A stretch of DNA of 11,559 nt from Legionella genomosp. 1 (lineage in GTDB: Bacteria; Pseudomonadota; Gammaproteobacteria; Legionellales; Legionellaceae), in contig CAMAYA010000017.1 in NCBI GenBank assembly GCA_945862275.1, positions 1 to 11,559 on the forward strand, in the 5' to 3' direction. The position numbers and the translations under genes are program-made. The notes beneath the pieces were generated by a model. The model saw nothing but the letters and a program-made list of their open reading frames with translations. It did no database searches and had not been told where the DNA came from. Shown here piece by piece: positions 1 through 5,970 of the stretch. Each line of letters opens with the position of its first letter. The first letter of the stretch is position 1.

Positions 1-216
1 AATAACCTTAAAAATACTCGACCACCCTACGACAGAGCGGGCTGGATTAACGCAGTGTGCATATCCACATGAGCGATATTATCGGTAATCTGGCTTCAAG
101 GATAGTAAAATTGTGCGAAAGAATATTTTAAAAAAAAGCTGAAACGCGCTATAGCATTTGATTGTTCAATTCATCCAGAACTGCTGGCAACTGGTCTATT
201 AAGCCTAATATTGAAT

Positions 217-416
217 TGTGAATAACTTTTTGGATTTATATTTAACCAGATCGCTTGACAAGATTTTATATTTAACTAACTAGTTGAAAATAATGGGATT
301 CAACTTGATTTCCATGGTGGGCGCCCGCTTTATATTATCCACAAAATCGGTGGATAACTCTGTGTGTAGCATGTTAAACACGTTGAAAACATTGGGTATC
401 GCACCATTTATTCATA
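217..416. promoter_or_regulatory. DnaA-box cluster, origin-like region
   Basis: Seen: a perfect DnaA box TTATCCACA at 335-343 on the plus strand; its inverted partner at 349-357 (TTATCCACC on the minus strand), giving arms of 8 bp around a 7-bp spacer; TTATTCACA on the minus strand at 217-225, which fits the TTATNCACA consensus; and a one-mismatch box TTATTCATA at 408-416. Another one-mismatch box (ATATCCACA) lies outside at 61-69. On the minus strand, positions 363-350 read ACAGAGTTATCCAC, the same flank that surrounds box R4 in Escherichia coli oriC as I remember it. An AT-rich direct repeat sits between the boxes, as a DNA-unwinding element would. Inference: a chromosomal origin, a DnaA-titrating site or a DnaA-regulated promoter. 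Against an origin: no dnaA, dnaN, rpmH or mnmG is in view, and GATC sites are sparse. Confidence 0.45.
235..276. repeat. Direct repeat of AT-rich 12-mer
   Basis: The 12-mer TTTATATTTAAC occurs exactly at 235-246 and again at 265-276, a period of 30 bp, close to three helical turns. Both copies are almost pure A/T and lie between DnaA-box-like motifs. A perfect -35-like hexamer TTGACA (255-260) falls between the copies, but no good -10 follows at the right distance. The arrangement resembles origin unwinding repeats; two copies alone could also be chance in AT-rich DNA. Confidence 0.5.
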
Positions 417-434
417 ACTGACCAATCCGCTTAA

Positions 435-443
435 TGGTATCAT
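435..443 (+). promoter_or_regulatory. Candidate extended -10 promoter
   Basis: TGG followed by TATCAT (435-443) fits the extended -10 pattern TGnTATAAT with one mismatch. No convincing -35 lies 17 bp upstream, which extended -10 promoters tolerate. Transcription would start near 450, about 23 nt ahead of the ATG at 473, and includes a good ribosome binding site (AAGGGA, 462-467). The call rests on motif matching alone. Confidence 0.35.
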
Positions 444-472
444 GTGATTTATTTCATTGTTAAGGGAACAAT

Positions 473-979
473 ATGAAACTCATTACACGTTTTAGGTTTC
501 TACTATGGCGCTTCGGGCACTTTGAAGTCCCATTAATCGGTTATTTACGTCCTAAACTATTCGCGCTGACGGATCAAGAAATCATCATCAAGCTGCCATT
601 AACCCGACGCAGTAAAAACCATCTGAATAGCATGTATTTTGGTGCTTTATCAATCGGGGCTGACGTGGCGGGTGGGTTTCACGGTCTGTATCATGCTCAA
701 CAAAGTGGACTGAATGTATCACTGGCATTCAAGTCATTTGAAGCCCATTTTTTAAGACGCCCAGAATCAGATGTGTATTTTGTCAGCACGATGGGCGAAG
801 AGGTGCGTAACATGATTATGGAATCAAAACGAACGCGGTTGCGTGTTAATAAACCCATACGCGTTAACGCATATACGCATTATTTTGAAAACCGAGAGGA
901 AGTAGCCCATTTTGTTTTGGAGCTTTCACTGAAGATCATTGGTAACTCCCCAGGCGTAAGCTATTTATCACATGAATGA
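473..979 (+). CDS. Hotdog-fold thioesterase-like protein (DUF4442 type)
   Basis: A 168-residue protein with the layout of the PaaI/DUF4442 hotdog superfamily: a hydrophobic N-terminus (residues 1-30), then a conserved-looking block KNHLNSMYFGALSIGADVAG (residues 48-67) at the position where hotdog thioesterases carry their long central helix and active site, then alternating beta-strand-like stretches (84-94, 127-137, 145-156). Family members hydrolyse acyl-CoA thioesters or are uncharacterised; the substrate here cannot be told. The start at 473 is supported by AAGGGA ending 5 nt upstream. It is the first gene of a co-directional run with a small ORF and a type IV pilin, but nothing links it functionally to pili. 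There is no signal peptide and it is probably cytoplasmic. I am fairly sure of the fold and not of the activity. Confidence 0.7.
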   Translation: MKLITRFRFLLWRFGHFEVPLIGYLRPKLFALTDQEIIIKLPLTRRSKNHLNSMYFGALSIGADVAGGFHGLYHAQQSGLNVSLAFKSFEAHFLRRPESDVYFVSTMGEEVRNMIMESKRTRLRVNKPIRVNAYTHYFENREEVAHFVLELSLKIIGNSPGVSYLSHE

Positions 980-1015
980 ACTTATTTATTTCAATTGACA
1001 TTTGAGGCTACCCTT

Positions 1016-1180
1016 ATGAAAGATAAAGAAGAACCAAAACAAACCATATGGATTAAAATAGCTCGGTCACCTTGGGTACAAGGCCCGGTTTTGGGCTCTA
1101 GTGTCATGATGTTGGTTGCACCATTAAAAGCTATTTTGGGATGGATTGACCTTGGAAATATACCCATCGAGGATGAATAA
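1016..1180 (+). CDS. Small hypothetical protein with one hydrophobic segment
   Basis: A 54-codon ORF starting at ATG 1016, with GAGG about 9 nt upstream. It has a charged N-terminus (MKDKEEPKQ), a basic stretch with KIARSPW, then a hydrophobic stretch (about residues 22-46) that could be a single membrane-spanning or membrane-associated helix, and an acidic tail ending IEDE. Upstream in-frame codons extend to an earlier ATG at 995, but that start overlaps no good ribosome binding site. It lies 36 bp after the hotdog gene and about 30 bp before the pilin gene on the same strand, so co-transcription is likely. I do not recognise the family. A chance ORF remains possible, because an overlapping frame on the other strand is also open. 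Confidence 0.45.
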   Translation: MKDKEEPKQTIWIKIARSPWVQGPVLGSSVMMLVAPLKAILGWIDLGNIPIEDE

Positions 1181-1210
1181 TATTGTTTTTTTACCCACGT
1201 GGGGGATCGG

Positions 1211-1612
1211 ATGAGCCGCGGATTTTCTCTCATTGAATTATTAATGGTTCTCGCCATTACTAGCATCCTTGCCGCAATAAGCTACCCCAATTATCGCGAT
1301 TACATCACACGCGCACACCGTGCAGAAGGTAAAACTGCACTGCTAGACTTGGCCTGTCGCATGGAGCACTATTATTCCGAGCACAATACTTATCAAACGG
1401 CCACCATAGGCACCGGAAACGAGTCCGATGTATTAGGTCAAAGCCAGTCAGAAAGGCTTGGATATATCCTATCGATTGCGCGTGCCACGGATGAAACTTA
1501 TCTTTTAAAAGCTACAACCAGAAGCATCACCCAAGACGTACAGTGTCCATTGCTCACCTTAAACCATTCAGGCGCTAAAGGCCCAAGCGATGGCAACGCA
1601 CCCTGCTGGTGA
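1211..1612 (+). CDS. pilE: Type IV pilin, PilE-like
   Basis: A 133-residue prepilin. The N-terminus MSRG followed by FSLIELLMVLAITSILAAIS is a classic type III signal: PilD-type peptidase would cut after Gly4, leaving Phe as residue 1 of the mature protein and the conserved Glu at mature position 5, followed by the hydrophobic assembly helix. The C-terminal end has Cys112 and Cys132, placed to close the pilin D-loop, and ends in PCW as many PilE proteins do; Cys49 is a third cysteine. Length is typical. I chose ATG 1211 over the in-frame GTG at 1199 because it gives the usual short leader and has a G-rich ribosome binding site (1201-1206). The ribosome binding site overlaps the 10-bp palindrome CCCACGTGGG (1194-1203). 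PilE-type proteins are major or minor subunits of pili used for adhesion, twitching and DNA uptake. Which role applies here cannot be told, since no other pil gene is in view. Confidence 0.88.
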   Translation: MSRGFSLIELLMVLAITSILAAISYPNYRDYITRAHRAEGKTALLDLACRMEHYYSEHNTYQTATIGTGNESDVLGQSQSERLGYILSIARATDETYLLKATTRSITQDVQCPLLTLNHSGAKGPSDGNAPCW

Positions 1613-1621
1613 TATATATCA
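1610..1621. repeat. 12-bp palindrome joining two convergent stop codons
   Basis: TGATATATATCA is a perfect palindrome. Its left TGA is the stop codon of the pilin gene and its right end, read on the minus strand, is the TGA stop of the convergent gene. There is no GC-rich stem or U-tract, so it is a poor intrinsic terminator. Confidence 0.6.
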
Positions 1622-2275
1622 ATACAAATGAACCAGTTGCGTGTGAATATCAACTACAAAATAACGCCGAAACGTTTGAAAGGAATCAATCGTTGGCCAT
1701 TGTTCAGCTTTTGTTCCCATGCGAAACAATTCGGCCTTAAAAATAGGCCGGTAATAATGCTTAATAAAAGGCTTGATCTCGGACGGATGATTAAAATTTT
1801 TCACCAAAACAGTGGCATTTTCGGCCAAGTGTGACAAATTAACCCGTTCCAAAACCTGGGTTGTTTCGGGTAGCTCGTCTGACTCAGTCGATTCGATCCA
1901 CTTTAATAATACCGTGCGCGGTTTAATGCACAACAGCTGCTGGCCTTGTTGGATGCTAGGCTCCATCAAGATGATCTGATCGTGCAATTCAAATTTAAAA
2001 CAACACAAGAAATCTAAAAAGGTTCCTTCAATGCCCTCGCACACATCTCCACCCAGCGCACGGCTTATTTCATGTCGAAACATGGTCGGGAACAGGCGTT
2101 CGATCTCATTGAGTGTTTCTTCTTCAGTATTTTGCTTAGCCAATGTATAGGCTGTTGGATCCCGTCGCAATAAACGAAGGCTAGGAAAATCCATGTCGGG
2201 CAATTGTGTTTCAAGAAACGACAAAAAAGCGGCCGTTGGCTTTAATACAACAACATCCGATTCATTTTGTTGCAT
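1619..2275 (-). CDS. Conserved-type hypothetical protein, 218 aa
   Basis: The start at 2275 is well supported: AAGGAG lies 6 nt upstream on the minus strand (plus-strand 2282-2287), the best ribosome binding site in the window. The product is soluble-looking, with no signal peptide or membrane segment. Regions that look conserved are a phenylalanine/cysteine-rich stretch FLDFLCCFKFELH (residues 86-98) and an aromatic, basic stretch from about residue 168 (KPFIKHYYRPIF). Two acidic glutamate-rich patches occur near residues 51-60 and 129-138. I do not recognise a named domain. My impression that similar proteins occur beside mutY in Legionella species is memory, not a search. It is convergent with pilE (6-bp gap) and divergent from mutY (221 bp apart). 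No function is proposed. Confidence 0.8.
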   Translation of the reverse strand: MQQNESDVVVLKPTAAFLSFLETQLPDMDFPSLRLLRRDPTAYTLAKQNTEEETLNEIERLFPTMFRHEISRALGGDVCEGIEGTFLDFLCCFKFELHDQIILMEPSIQQGQQLLCIKPRTVLLKWIESTESDELPETTQVLERVNLSHLAENATVLVKNFNHPSEIKPFIKHYYRPIFKAELFRMGTKAEQWPTIDSFQTFRRYFVVDIHTQLVHLY

Positions 2276-2304
2276 ACGTCTCTCCTTAAATTAACTCATC
2301 CTGA

Positions 2305-2318
2305 GTACAAAGTACAAA
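2305..2318. repeat. Tandem 7-mer in divergent intergenic region
   Basis: GTACAAA occurs twice head to tail at 2305-2311 and 2312-2318, about 30 bp upstream of the start of the minus-strand gene at 2275. The copies could be a protein-binding half-site pair, or chance. I found no convincing sigma70 promoter for either divergent gene in the 221-bp gap (2276-2496). Confidence 0.35.
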
Positions 2319-2496
2319 GCGACACCAACATCTACCCCTCTTTCTTTTGGAGGACAACCAGGATATCACTTGTTCAAAATGAAGTGCAATACATCCACTC
2401 ATTTTTTTTGCACGAACACAATCGAATCCAACCCAGCTATGTAAATGACACCCAAAGTAGTAGAATGCTCAACAAGAAAAACGTTTAAGGCGCATC

Positions 2497-3570
2497 ATGC
2501 CCACTTCTAATCACACCTTTAGCCAGCGATTACTCGATTGGTTCGACCAGCATGGGCGAAAAGATTTGCCTTGGCAGCATCCACGTAGCGCTTACCGGGT
2601 ATGGATATCGGAAATCATGTTGCAACAAACGCAGGTCAAAACCGTCATTCCTTATTTTCTACGCTTTATTGAGCAATTTCCGGATGTGCAATCATTGGCA
2701 TCGGCGTCTGAAGATCATGTCTTGTCACATTGGTCAGGACTTGGGTATTATAGTCGAGCACGCCATTTGCATCTTGCCGCCAAAAAAATACATGCCGAAC
2801 ATAAGAATGAATTTCCACGGGATTTAGAAACATTAATAACATTGCCAGGGATTGGTCCATCAACAGCAGCAGCCATTGCCTCGTTGGCATTTAATCAACA
2901 AACAGCCATATTAGATGGAAATGTCCGGCGCGTCTTAAGTCGTTATTTTCGCGTAGATGGACAAGCATCGCTTGCCCACGTAAAACAAACCTATTGGAAC
3001 TGGGCTGCAGCATGCATGCCTAGTACACGTTGTGCCGACTACACCCAAGCCATCATGGATTTAGGCGCCACGTGTTGCACGCCTAAAAAACCTGACTGCG
3101 TCGCATGCCCTTTGCAAACCACCTGCCAGGCCTTTCAACACAAAGTGGTGAATGATTATCCGAATAAACCAGTAAAAAAAACATTGCCTATCCAGCGTCA
3201 GCAATTTTTATTGCTGCATACGGGTCAAGATTTGATTTATCTTGAAAAACGACCGTCCAGCGGATTGTGGGGCGGATTGTGGTGTCTGCCTAGTGTCGAC
3301 ATGGACGTGGACCCATCCACATATATTGATGAGACATATCGTTTGCAGACAATTGAGGCTCGAGAATTGATGACGATCAAACATTCTTTTAGCCATTATC
3401 ATTTGCATATTTTGGCATGGTCTTTGCAACACCATGCTGGGGAAACTGCGAGCGACGAATGCTCCGGACGCTGGTTTCATGCAGCGGAGATACAAAACAT
3501 TGGCGTGTCCACACCAGTGAGTAAGATTATTGATCGTTTTTTAACGCTTCAAACCCGAGCGAGTCCCTAA
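2497..3570 (+). CDS. mutY: A/G-specific adenine DNA glycosylase MutY
   Basis: Removes adenine mispaired with 8-oxoguanine, starting base excision repair and preventing G:C to T:A transversions. The 357 residues match the usual bacterial MutY length (about 350). The catalytic glycosylase domain is at about 1-220, with the proton-donor Glu39 in WISEIMLQQTQV, the helix-hairpin-helix LPGIGPSTAAAIA (116-128) and the catalytic Asp140 in ILDGNVRR. The 4Fe-4S cluster loop is Cys194-x6-Cys201-x2-Cys204-x5-Cys210. A C-terminal NUDIX-like domain (about 231-350) recognises 8-oxoG; it includes the stretch LEKRPSSGLWGGLW and the FSH loop (298-300). All key residues are present, so the enzyme should be active. 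AAGG sits 8 nt before the ATG. The 3' end overlaps the convergent Sel1 lipoprotein gene by 30 bp. Confidence 0.97.
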   Translation: MPTSNHTFSQRLLDWFDQHGRKDLPWQHPRSAYRVWISEIMLQQTQVKTVIPYFLRFIEQFPDVQSLASASEDHVLSHWSGLGYYSRARHLHLAAKKIHAEHKNEFPRDLETLITLPGIGPSTAAAIASLAFNQQTAILDGNVRRVLSRYFRVDGQASLAHVKQTYWNWAAACMPSTRCADYTQAIMDLGATCCTPKKPDCVACPLQTTCQAFQHKVVNDYPNKPVKKTLPIQRQQFLLLHTGQDLIYLEKRPSSGLWGGLWCLPSVDMDVDPSTYIDETYRLQTIEARELMTIKHSFSHYHLHILAWSLQHHAGETASDECSGRWFHAAEIQNIGVSTPVSKIIDRFLTLQTRASP

Positions 3571-3867
3571 AATTTTAACCGCTGCCTGAGCATCCGCCTG
3601 CCCTGCCTTCGCCGCACACGTGATCCAATACCAAGCTTTTTTACGATCTTCCACCACACCTTGCCCGTAATAATACATATACCCAATGGCGTACTGCGCA
3701 TCAGCCTGTCCTTTAGCGGCTTCTGGTTTTAAACGAATAAAGGCATCGCGATAATTTTGAAGTTGAAAACTATGGATCCCTTCACGTAAATTAATATGGT
3801 TTGCAGCGCAACCGCCCAAAACAGTCATCAAGCAGGCAAGGACAAAAAAAATACGACTAAAATGCAT
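3541..3867 (-). CDS. Sel1-repeat lipoprotein
   Basis: 108 residues when started at ATG 3867, which has AAGGA 8 nt upstream. In-frame ATGs at 3912 and 3876 exist, but the first lies inside gspC and the second is too close to the ribosome binding site. The N-terminus is a lipoprotein signal: hydrophobic stretch, then lipobox LGGC with Cys20 as the lipidated residue. The mature part holds one full Sel1-like repeat (about 53-88, with DAQYAIGYMYYYGQGVVED) flanked by partial repeats ending in AAKAGQADAQAAV. Sel1 repeats are alpha-helical protein-binding solenoids; here the protein would sit in the periplasm, anchored to a membrane. It follows gspC by 16 bp on the same strand and is probably co-transcribed. 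A role in secretion is possible but unproven. Its end overlaps mutY by 30 bp. Confidence 0.82.
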   Translation of the reverse strand: MHFSRIFFVLACLMTVLGGCAANHINLREGIHSFQLQNYRDAFIRLKPEAAKGQADAQYAIGYMYYYGQGVVEDRKKAWYWITCAAKAGQADAQAAVKILGTRSGLKR

Positions 3868-3883
3868 GAAATCCATCCTTAAC

Positions 3884-4393
3884 TTAGGGAACCAACGGCT
3901 TCGGCTGAGCATCGAAGATTAATTCATTTTTGGGTAAACTGATACTCTCCAATACACCCATTCGCTCAATTAACACGCCCTCTGGCGTAATCCGTTTGAT
4001 CACAGCCCCACCGGTTAATGTATCGCCCACATGAAACGTTTGCACTTGCCCGCCGCCGAATTGAAGAATGACTTGTGAATCCGCATTGTTATTGGAAAAC
4101 AAGGTACCCACAACCTCAAAATTTAGCCCCGATTCTTTCACACCCGCATCATTAATATTAATAGGAATGTAATTCCCAAAGAAAGGCTTTAGTAACCCCG
4201 CACTGGAAACGGGTGAGTGCGATACCGTGGTTTTAATTGGCCGATTAATTGGTATGGATTTATTCAACGCCTGCAAGCCCACCCCCGTAACGACCTGCCA
4301 AAGAATCAATACCACCAAGCTGAGGCATAACATCCGAGGAACGATGGGGCGCGATAAATTTTGACAAACCAAAGAAATGGCGTTATAAGTCAT
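3884..4393 (-). CDS. gspC: Type II secretion inner-membrane component GspC/LspC
   Basis: GspC links the inner-membrane platform of the type II secretion system to the outer-membrane secretin GspD. The 169-residue protein has a short cytoplasmic N-terminus, one membrane helix (about 21-40, LCLSLVVLILWQVV), a proline-rich periplasmic linker with FFGNYIP (71-77), and the homology region at about 88-155, with the pattern LNFEVVGTLFS, then FHVGDTLTGGAVIKRITPEGV and an LERxG-like IERMGVLESISLP. It ends right after the homology region, so it lacks the C-terminal PDZ or coiled-coil domain of longer GspC proteins. As far as I recall, in Legionella pneumophila lspC is likewise separate from the other lsp operons. 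No other gsp gene is in the window. It is divergent from the CAP gene, with 23 bp between start codons. Confidence 0.85.
   Translation of the reverse strand: MTYNAISLVCQNLSRPIVPRMLCLSLVVLILWQVVTGVGLQALNKSIPINRPIKTTVSHSPVSSAGLLKPFFGNYIPININDAGVKESGLNFEVVGTLFSNNNADSQVILQFGGGQVQTFHVGDTLTGGAVIKRITPEGVLIERMGVLESISLPKNELIFDAQPKPLVP
4361..4389 (+). promoter_or_regulatory. Sigma70 promoter for CAP gene inside gspC
   Basis: TTGACA at 4361-4366, a 17-bp spacer, then TATAAG at 4384-4389: a perfect -35 and a 5/6 -10 at the ideal spacing. Transcription would start near 4396, about 21 nt before the ATG at 4417. The promoter lies within the first codons of the divergently transcribed gspC, which explains how the two genes can start only 23 bp apart. 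Confidence 0.75.
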
Positions 4394-4416
4394 TTTTTAA
4401 ACCACCAGGCGTAGTT

Positions 4417-4881
4417 ATGAAGCAAATGAAATCGCGTATTGCGATCACACTGATGTTACTCTCAATCAATCTGATTCAACCGGCTCACGCCGATGAATCA
4501 ATGGAAACTGAGATTTTACACCATATTAATCATTACCGCATTACCCATGGTTTGTCTAGGTTAACCATGAATGCTGCCATTTCAAAAGAAGCCACACAAC
4601 ACAGCGTTGAGATGGCGCGTCACCAACTGCCCTTTGGCCACAATAAATTTGATCAACGCGTTAAACGATTATCCAAATCCATCCAATACACCAATGGCTG
4701 TGCTGAGAACGTTGCATATAACTATAAAAGCGCACAAGACGTTGTTAAAAATTGGTTATTAAGTCCTGGGCATCGTCAAAATATTCGAGGGCATTATAAT
4801 TTGACAGGCATTGGTGTGGCACGTGATGAACGGGGGCGCATCTATTATACGCAGTTGTTTGTGCGTACAAACCGAGCCTAG
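4417..4881 (+). CDS. Secreted CAP-domain (SCP/YkwD-like) protein
   Basis: 154 residues. The N-terminus is a signal peptide (basic MKQMKSR, hydrophobic core, cleavage likely after AHA at residue 25). The rest is one CAP domain, like bacterial YkwD: ETEILHHINHYRITHGL (residues 30-46), FGHNKF (73-78), CAENVAYNY (95-103) and the hallmark NWLLSPGHRQNI (112-123), ending with YYTQLFV. The usual CAP cavity residues His75, Glu97 and His119 are present, along with His62. The function of bacterial CAP proteins is mostly unknown; they are exported and some bind lipids or act in envelope or host contexts. ATG at residue 4 (position 4426) is an alternative start and would also leave a good signal peptide. 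Its neighbour gspC raises the possibility that it is a type II secretion substrate, but this is speculation. Confidence 0.88.
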   Translation: MKQMKSRIAITLMLLSINLIQPAHADESMETEILHHINHYRITHGLSRLTMNAAISKEATQHSVEMARHQLPFGHNKFDQRVKRLSKSIQYTNGCAENVAYNYKSAQDVVKNWLLSPGHRQNIRGHYNLTGIGVARDERGRIYYTQLFVRTNRA

Positions 4882-4961
4882 ACAACAATAGGGTCTGTTC
4901 ATCCGCCCCGTTTTATCATACCATTTGCCATTATTCCTTCTTTCGACAACAGGCAAACCAC

Positions 4962-5912
4962 ATGAAAACAAGCAATCACCATCGGCTGATCATCCTTGGA
5001 TCAGGTCCTGCTGGTTACACAGCCGCCGTGTATGCGGCACGTGCCAATTTAAACCCGGTGCTCATTAGCGGCATGCAACCGGGGGGACAGCTGACTACTA
5101 CCACTGATGTTGATAACTGGCCAGGCGATGTTGAAGGCTTGCAAGGGCCTGCATTGATGGAGCGCATGCAACTGCATGCTGAACGATTTGACACCCAAAT
5201 TGTCTCAGACCACATTGTGAATGCCGACTTGCAACAACGCCCTTTTGTTTTGAATGGCGACAGCGAAACCTATACGTGCGATGCATTGATCATAGCCACT
5301 GGGGCGTCTGCGCGTTATTTGGGATTAGAGTCTGAAAGCGCTTATCAAGGCCGTGGCGTATCAGCGTGCGCCACTTGCGATGGTTTTTTCTACCGCAATA
5401 AAGACGTCTGCGTCATTGGCGGCGGCAACACTGCTGTTGAAGAAGCCTTGTATTTATCAAATATTGCTGCCAGCGTCACGTTGGTACATCGTCGTGACAG
5501 CCTGCGTTCTGAAAAAATTCTACAAGACAAATTGTTTGAAAAAGCGCGTTCAGGCAACGTCAAAATCATCTGGAACCACACCTTGGATGAAGTGCTGGGC
5601 AATGGTACACAGGTGACCGGTGCGCGGCTTCGTAATTTGCAGACCGATGAAACGCAAGAGTTAACGTTGAATGGGGTGTTTATTGCCATTGGTCATACGC
5701 CAAATACGAGCTTATTTACTAATCAAATCGACATGAAAGACGGCTATATTTCCATACAATCAGGACTCGAAGGCATGGCAACGGCCACCAACATCCCCGG
5801 CGTATTTGCAGCTGGCGATGTGGCGGATCATGTTTATCGCCAGGCAGTTACGTCTGCGGGATTTGGGTGCATGGCAGCGTTGGATGCTGAGAAATATTTA
5901 GATACGGTGTGA
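4962..5912 (+). CDS. trxB: Thioredoxin-disulfide reductase TrxB
   Basis: A flavoenzyme that passes electrons from NADPH to thioredoxin in the cytoplasm. Its 316 residues are close to the Escherichia coli enzyme (321). Motifs in order: FAD-binding GSGPAG (13-18) and PGGQLTTTTDVDNWPG (40-55); redox-active CATC with Cys136 and Cys139; NADPH-binding GGGNTA (153-158) and the phosphate-binding HRRDS (176-180); second FAD motif PGVFAAGDVAD (279-289) and the RQAVTSAGFGCMAA end (293-306). All catalytic residues are intact. AGG lies 9 nt upstream of the ATG. A TATCAT (4914-4919) could be a -10, but it has no matching -35, so the promoter is undefined. The TGA stop lies inside the palindrome upstream of purB. 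Confidence 0.97.
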   Translation: MKTSNHHRLIILGSGPAGYTAAVYAARANLNPVLISGMQPGGQLTTTTDVDNWPGDVEGLQGPALMERMQLHAERFDTQIVSDHIVNADLQQRPFVLNGDSETYTCDALIIATGASARYLGLESESAYQGRGVSACATCDGFFYRNKDVCVIGGGNTAVEEALYLSNIAASVTLVHRRDSLRSEKILQDKLFEKARSGNVKIIWNHTLDEVLGNGTQVTGARLRNLQTDETQELTLNGVFIAIGHTPNTSLFTNQIDMKDGYISIQSGLEGMATATNIPGVFAAGDVADHVYRQAVTSAGFGCMAALDAEKYLDTV

Positions 5913-5925
5913 AATTTATTTCACA
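5908..5925. promoter_or_regulatory. Inverted repeat over the purB -35: candidate operator
   Basis: TGTGAAAT, TT, ATTTCACA: perfect 8-bp arms with a 2-bp centre. The repeat covers the trxB stop codon and its right arm overlaps the -35 hexamer of the purB promoter. A DNA-binding dimer seated here would block RNA polymerase. The half-sites TGTGA/TCACA resemble those of CRP, but the spacing is 8 bp instead of the CRP 6 bp. The regulator is unknown. The alternative reading as a trxB terminator hairpin is weak: the stem is AT-rich, the loop only 2 nt, and no U-tract follows. Confidence 0.5.
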
Positions 5926-5948
5926 TCTGCCCTCGCATCTAATATCAT
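5920..5948 (+). promoter_or_regulatory. Sigma70 promoter for purB-nadB-nadA
   Basis: TTCACA (5920-5925) and TATCAT (5943-5948), each 5/6 matches to consensus, are separated by exactly 17 bp. The predicted transcript starts near 5955, about 16 nt before ATG 5971. This is the only good promoter seen upstream of the three tightly packed genes. Confidence 0.65.
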
Positions 5949-5970
5949 ATGTTCTTTATTCTGATGATGA

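Larger units (their letters stand above)
1..472. other. Gene-free AT-rich left flank
   Basis: No open frame of convincing length or composition is present on either strand. The first 180 bp contain no recognisable gene fragment that I can name. The rest is AT-rich and carries DnaA-box-like motifs and a duplicated AT-rich 12-mer (annotated separately), then a candidate promoter and ribosome binding site for the gene starting at 473. Confidence 0.7.

Noticed and set aside
255..283. Promoter from the perfect TTGACA at 255-260
   Set aside because: No acceptable -10 hexamer is found 16-18 bp downstream (only AACTAG/TAACTA-like sequences).
1194..1203. Palindrome CCCACGTGGG next to a T7 run as an intrinsic terminator
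   Set aside because: The T run is upstream of the palindrome on the plus strand and would read as an A run on the minus strand, so neither direction gives a stem followed by U.
4857..4872. Hairpin GTTTGT-gcgt-ACAAAC as a terminator for the CAP gene
   Set aside because: It lies inside the coding sequence before the stop codon, is short, and has no U-tract after it.
5908..5925. CRP-binding site
   Set aside because: The half-sites TGTGA/TCACA are separated by 8 bp, whereas CRP needs 6; kept only as an operator of unknown regulator.
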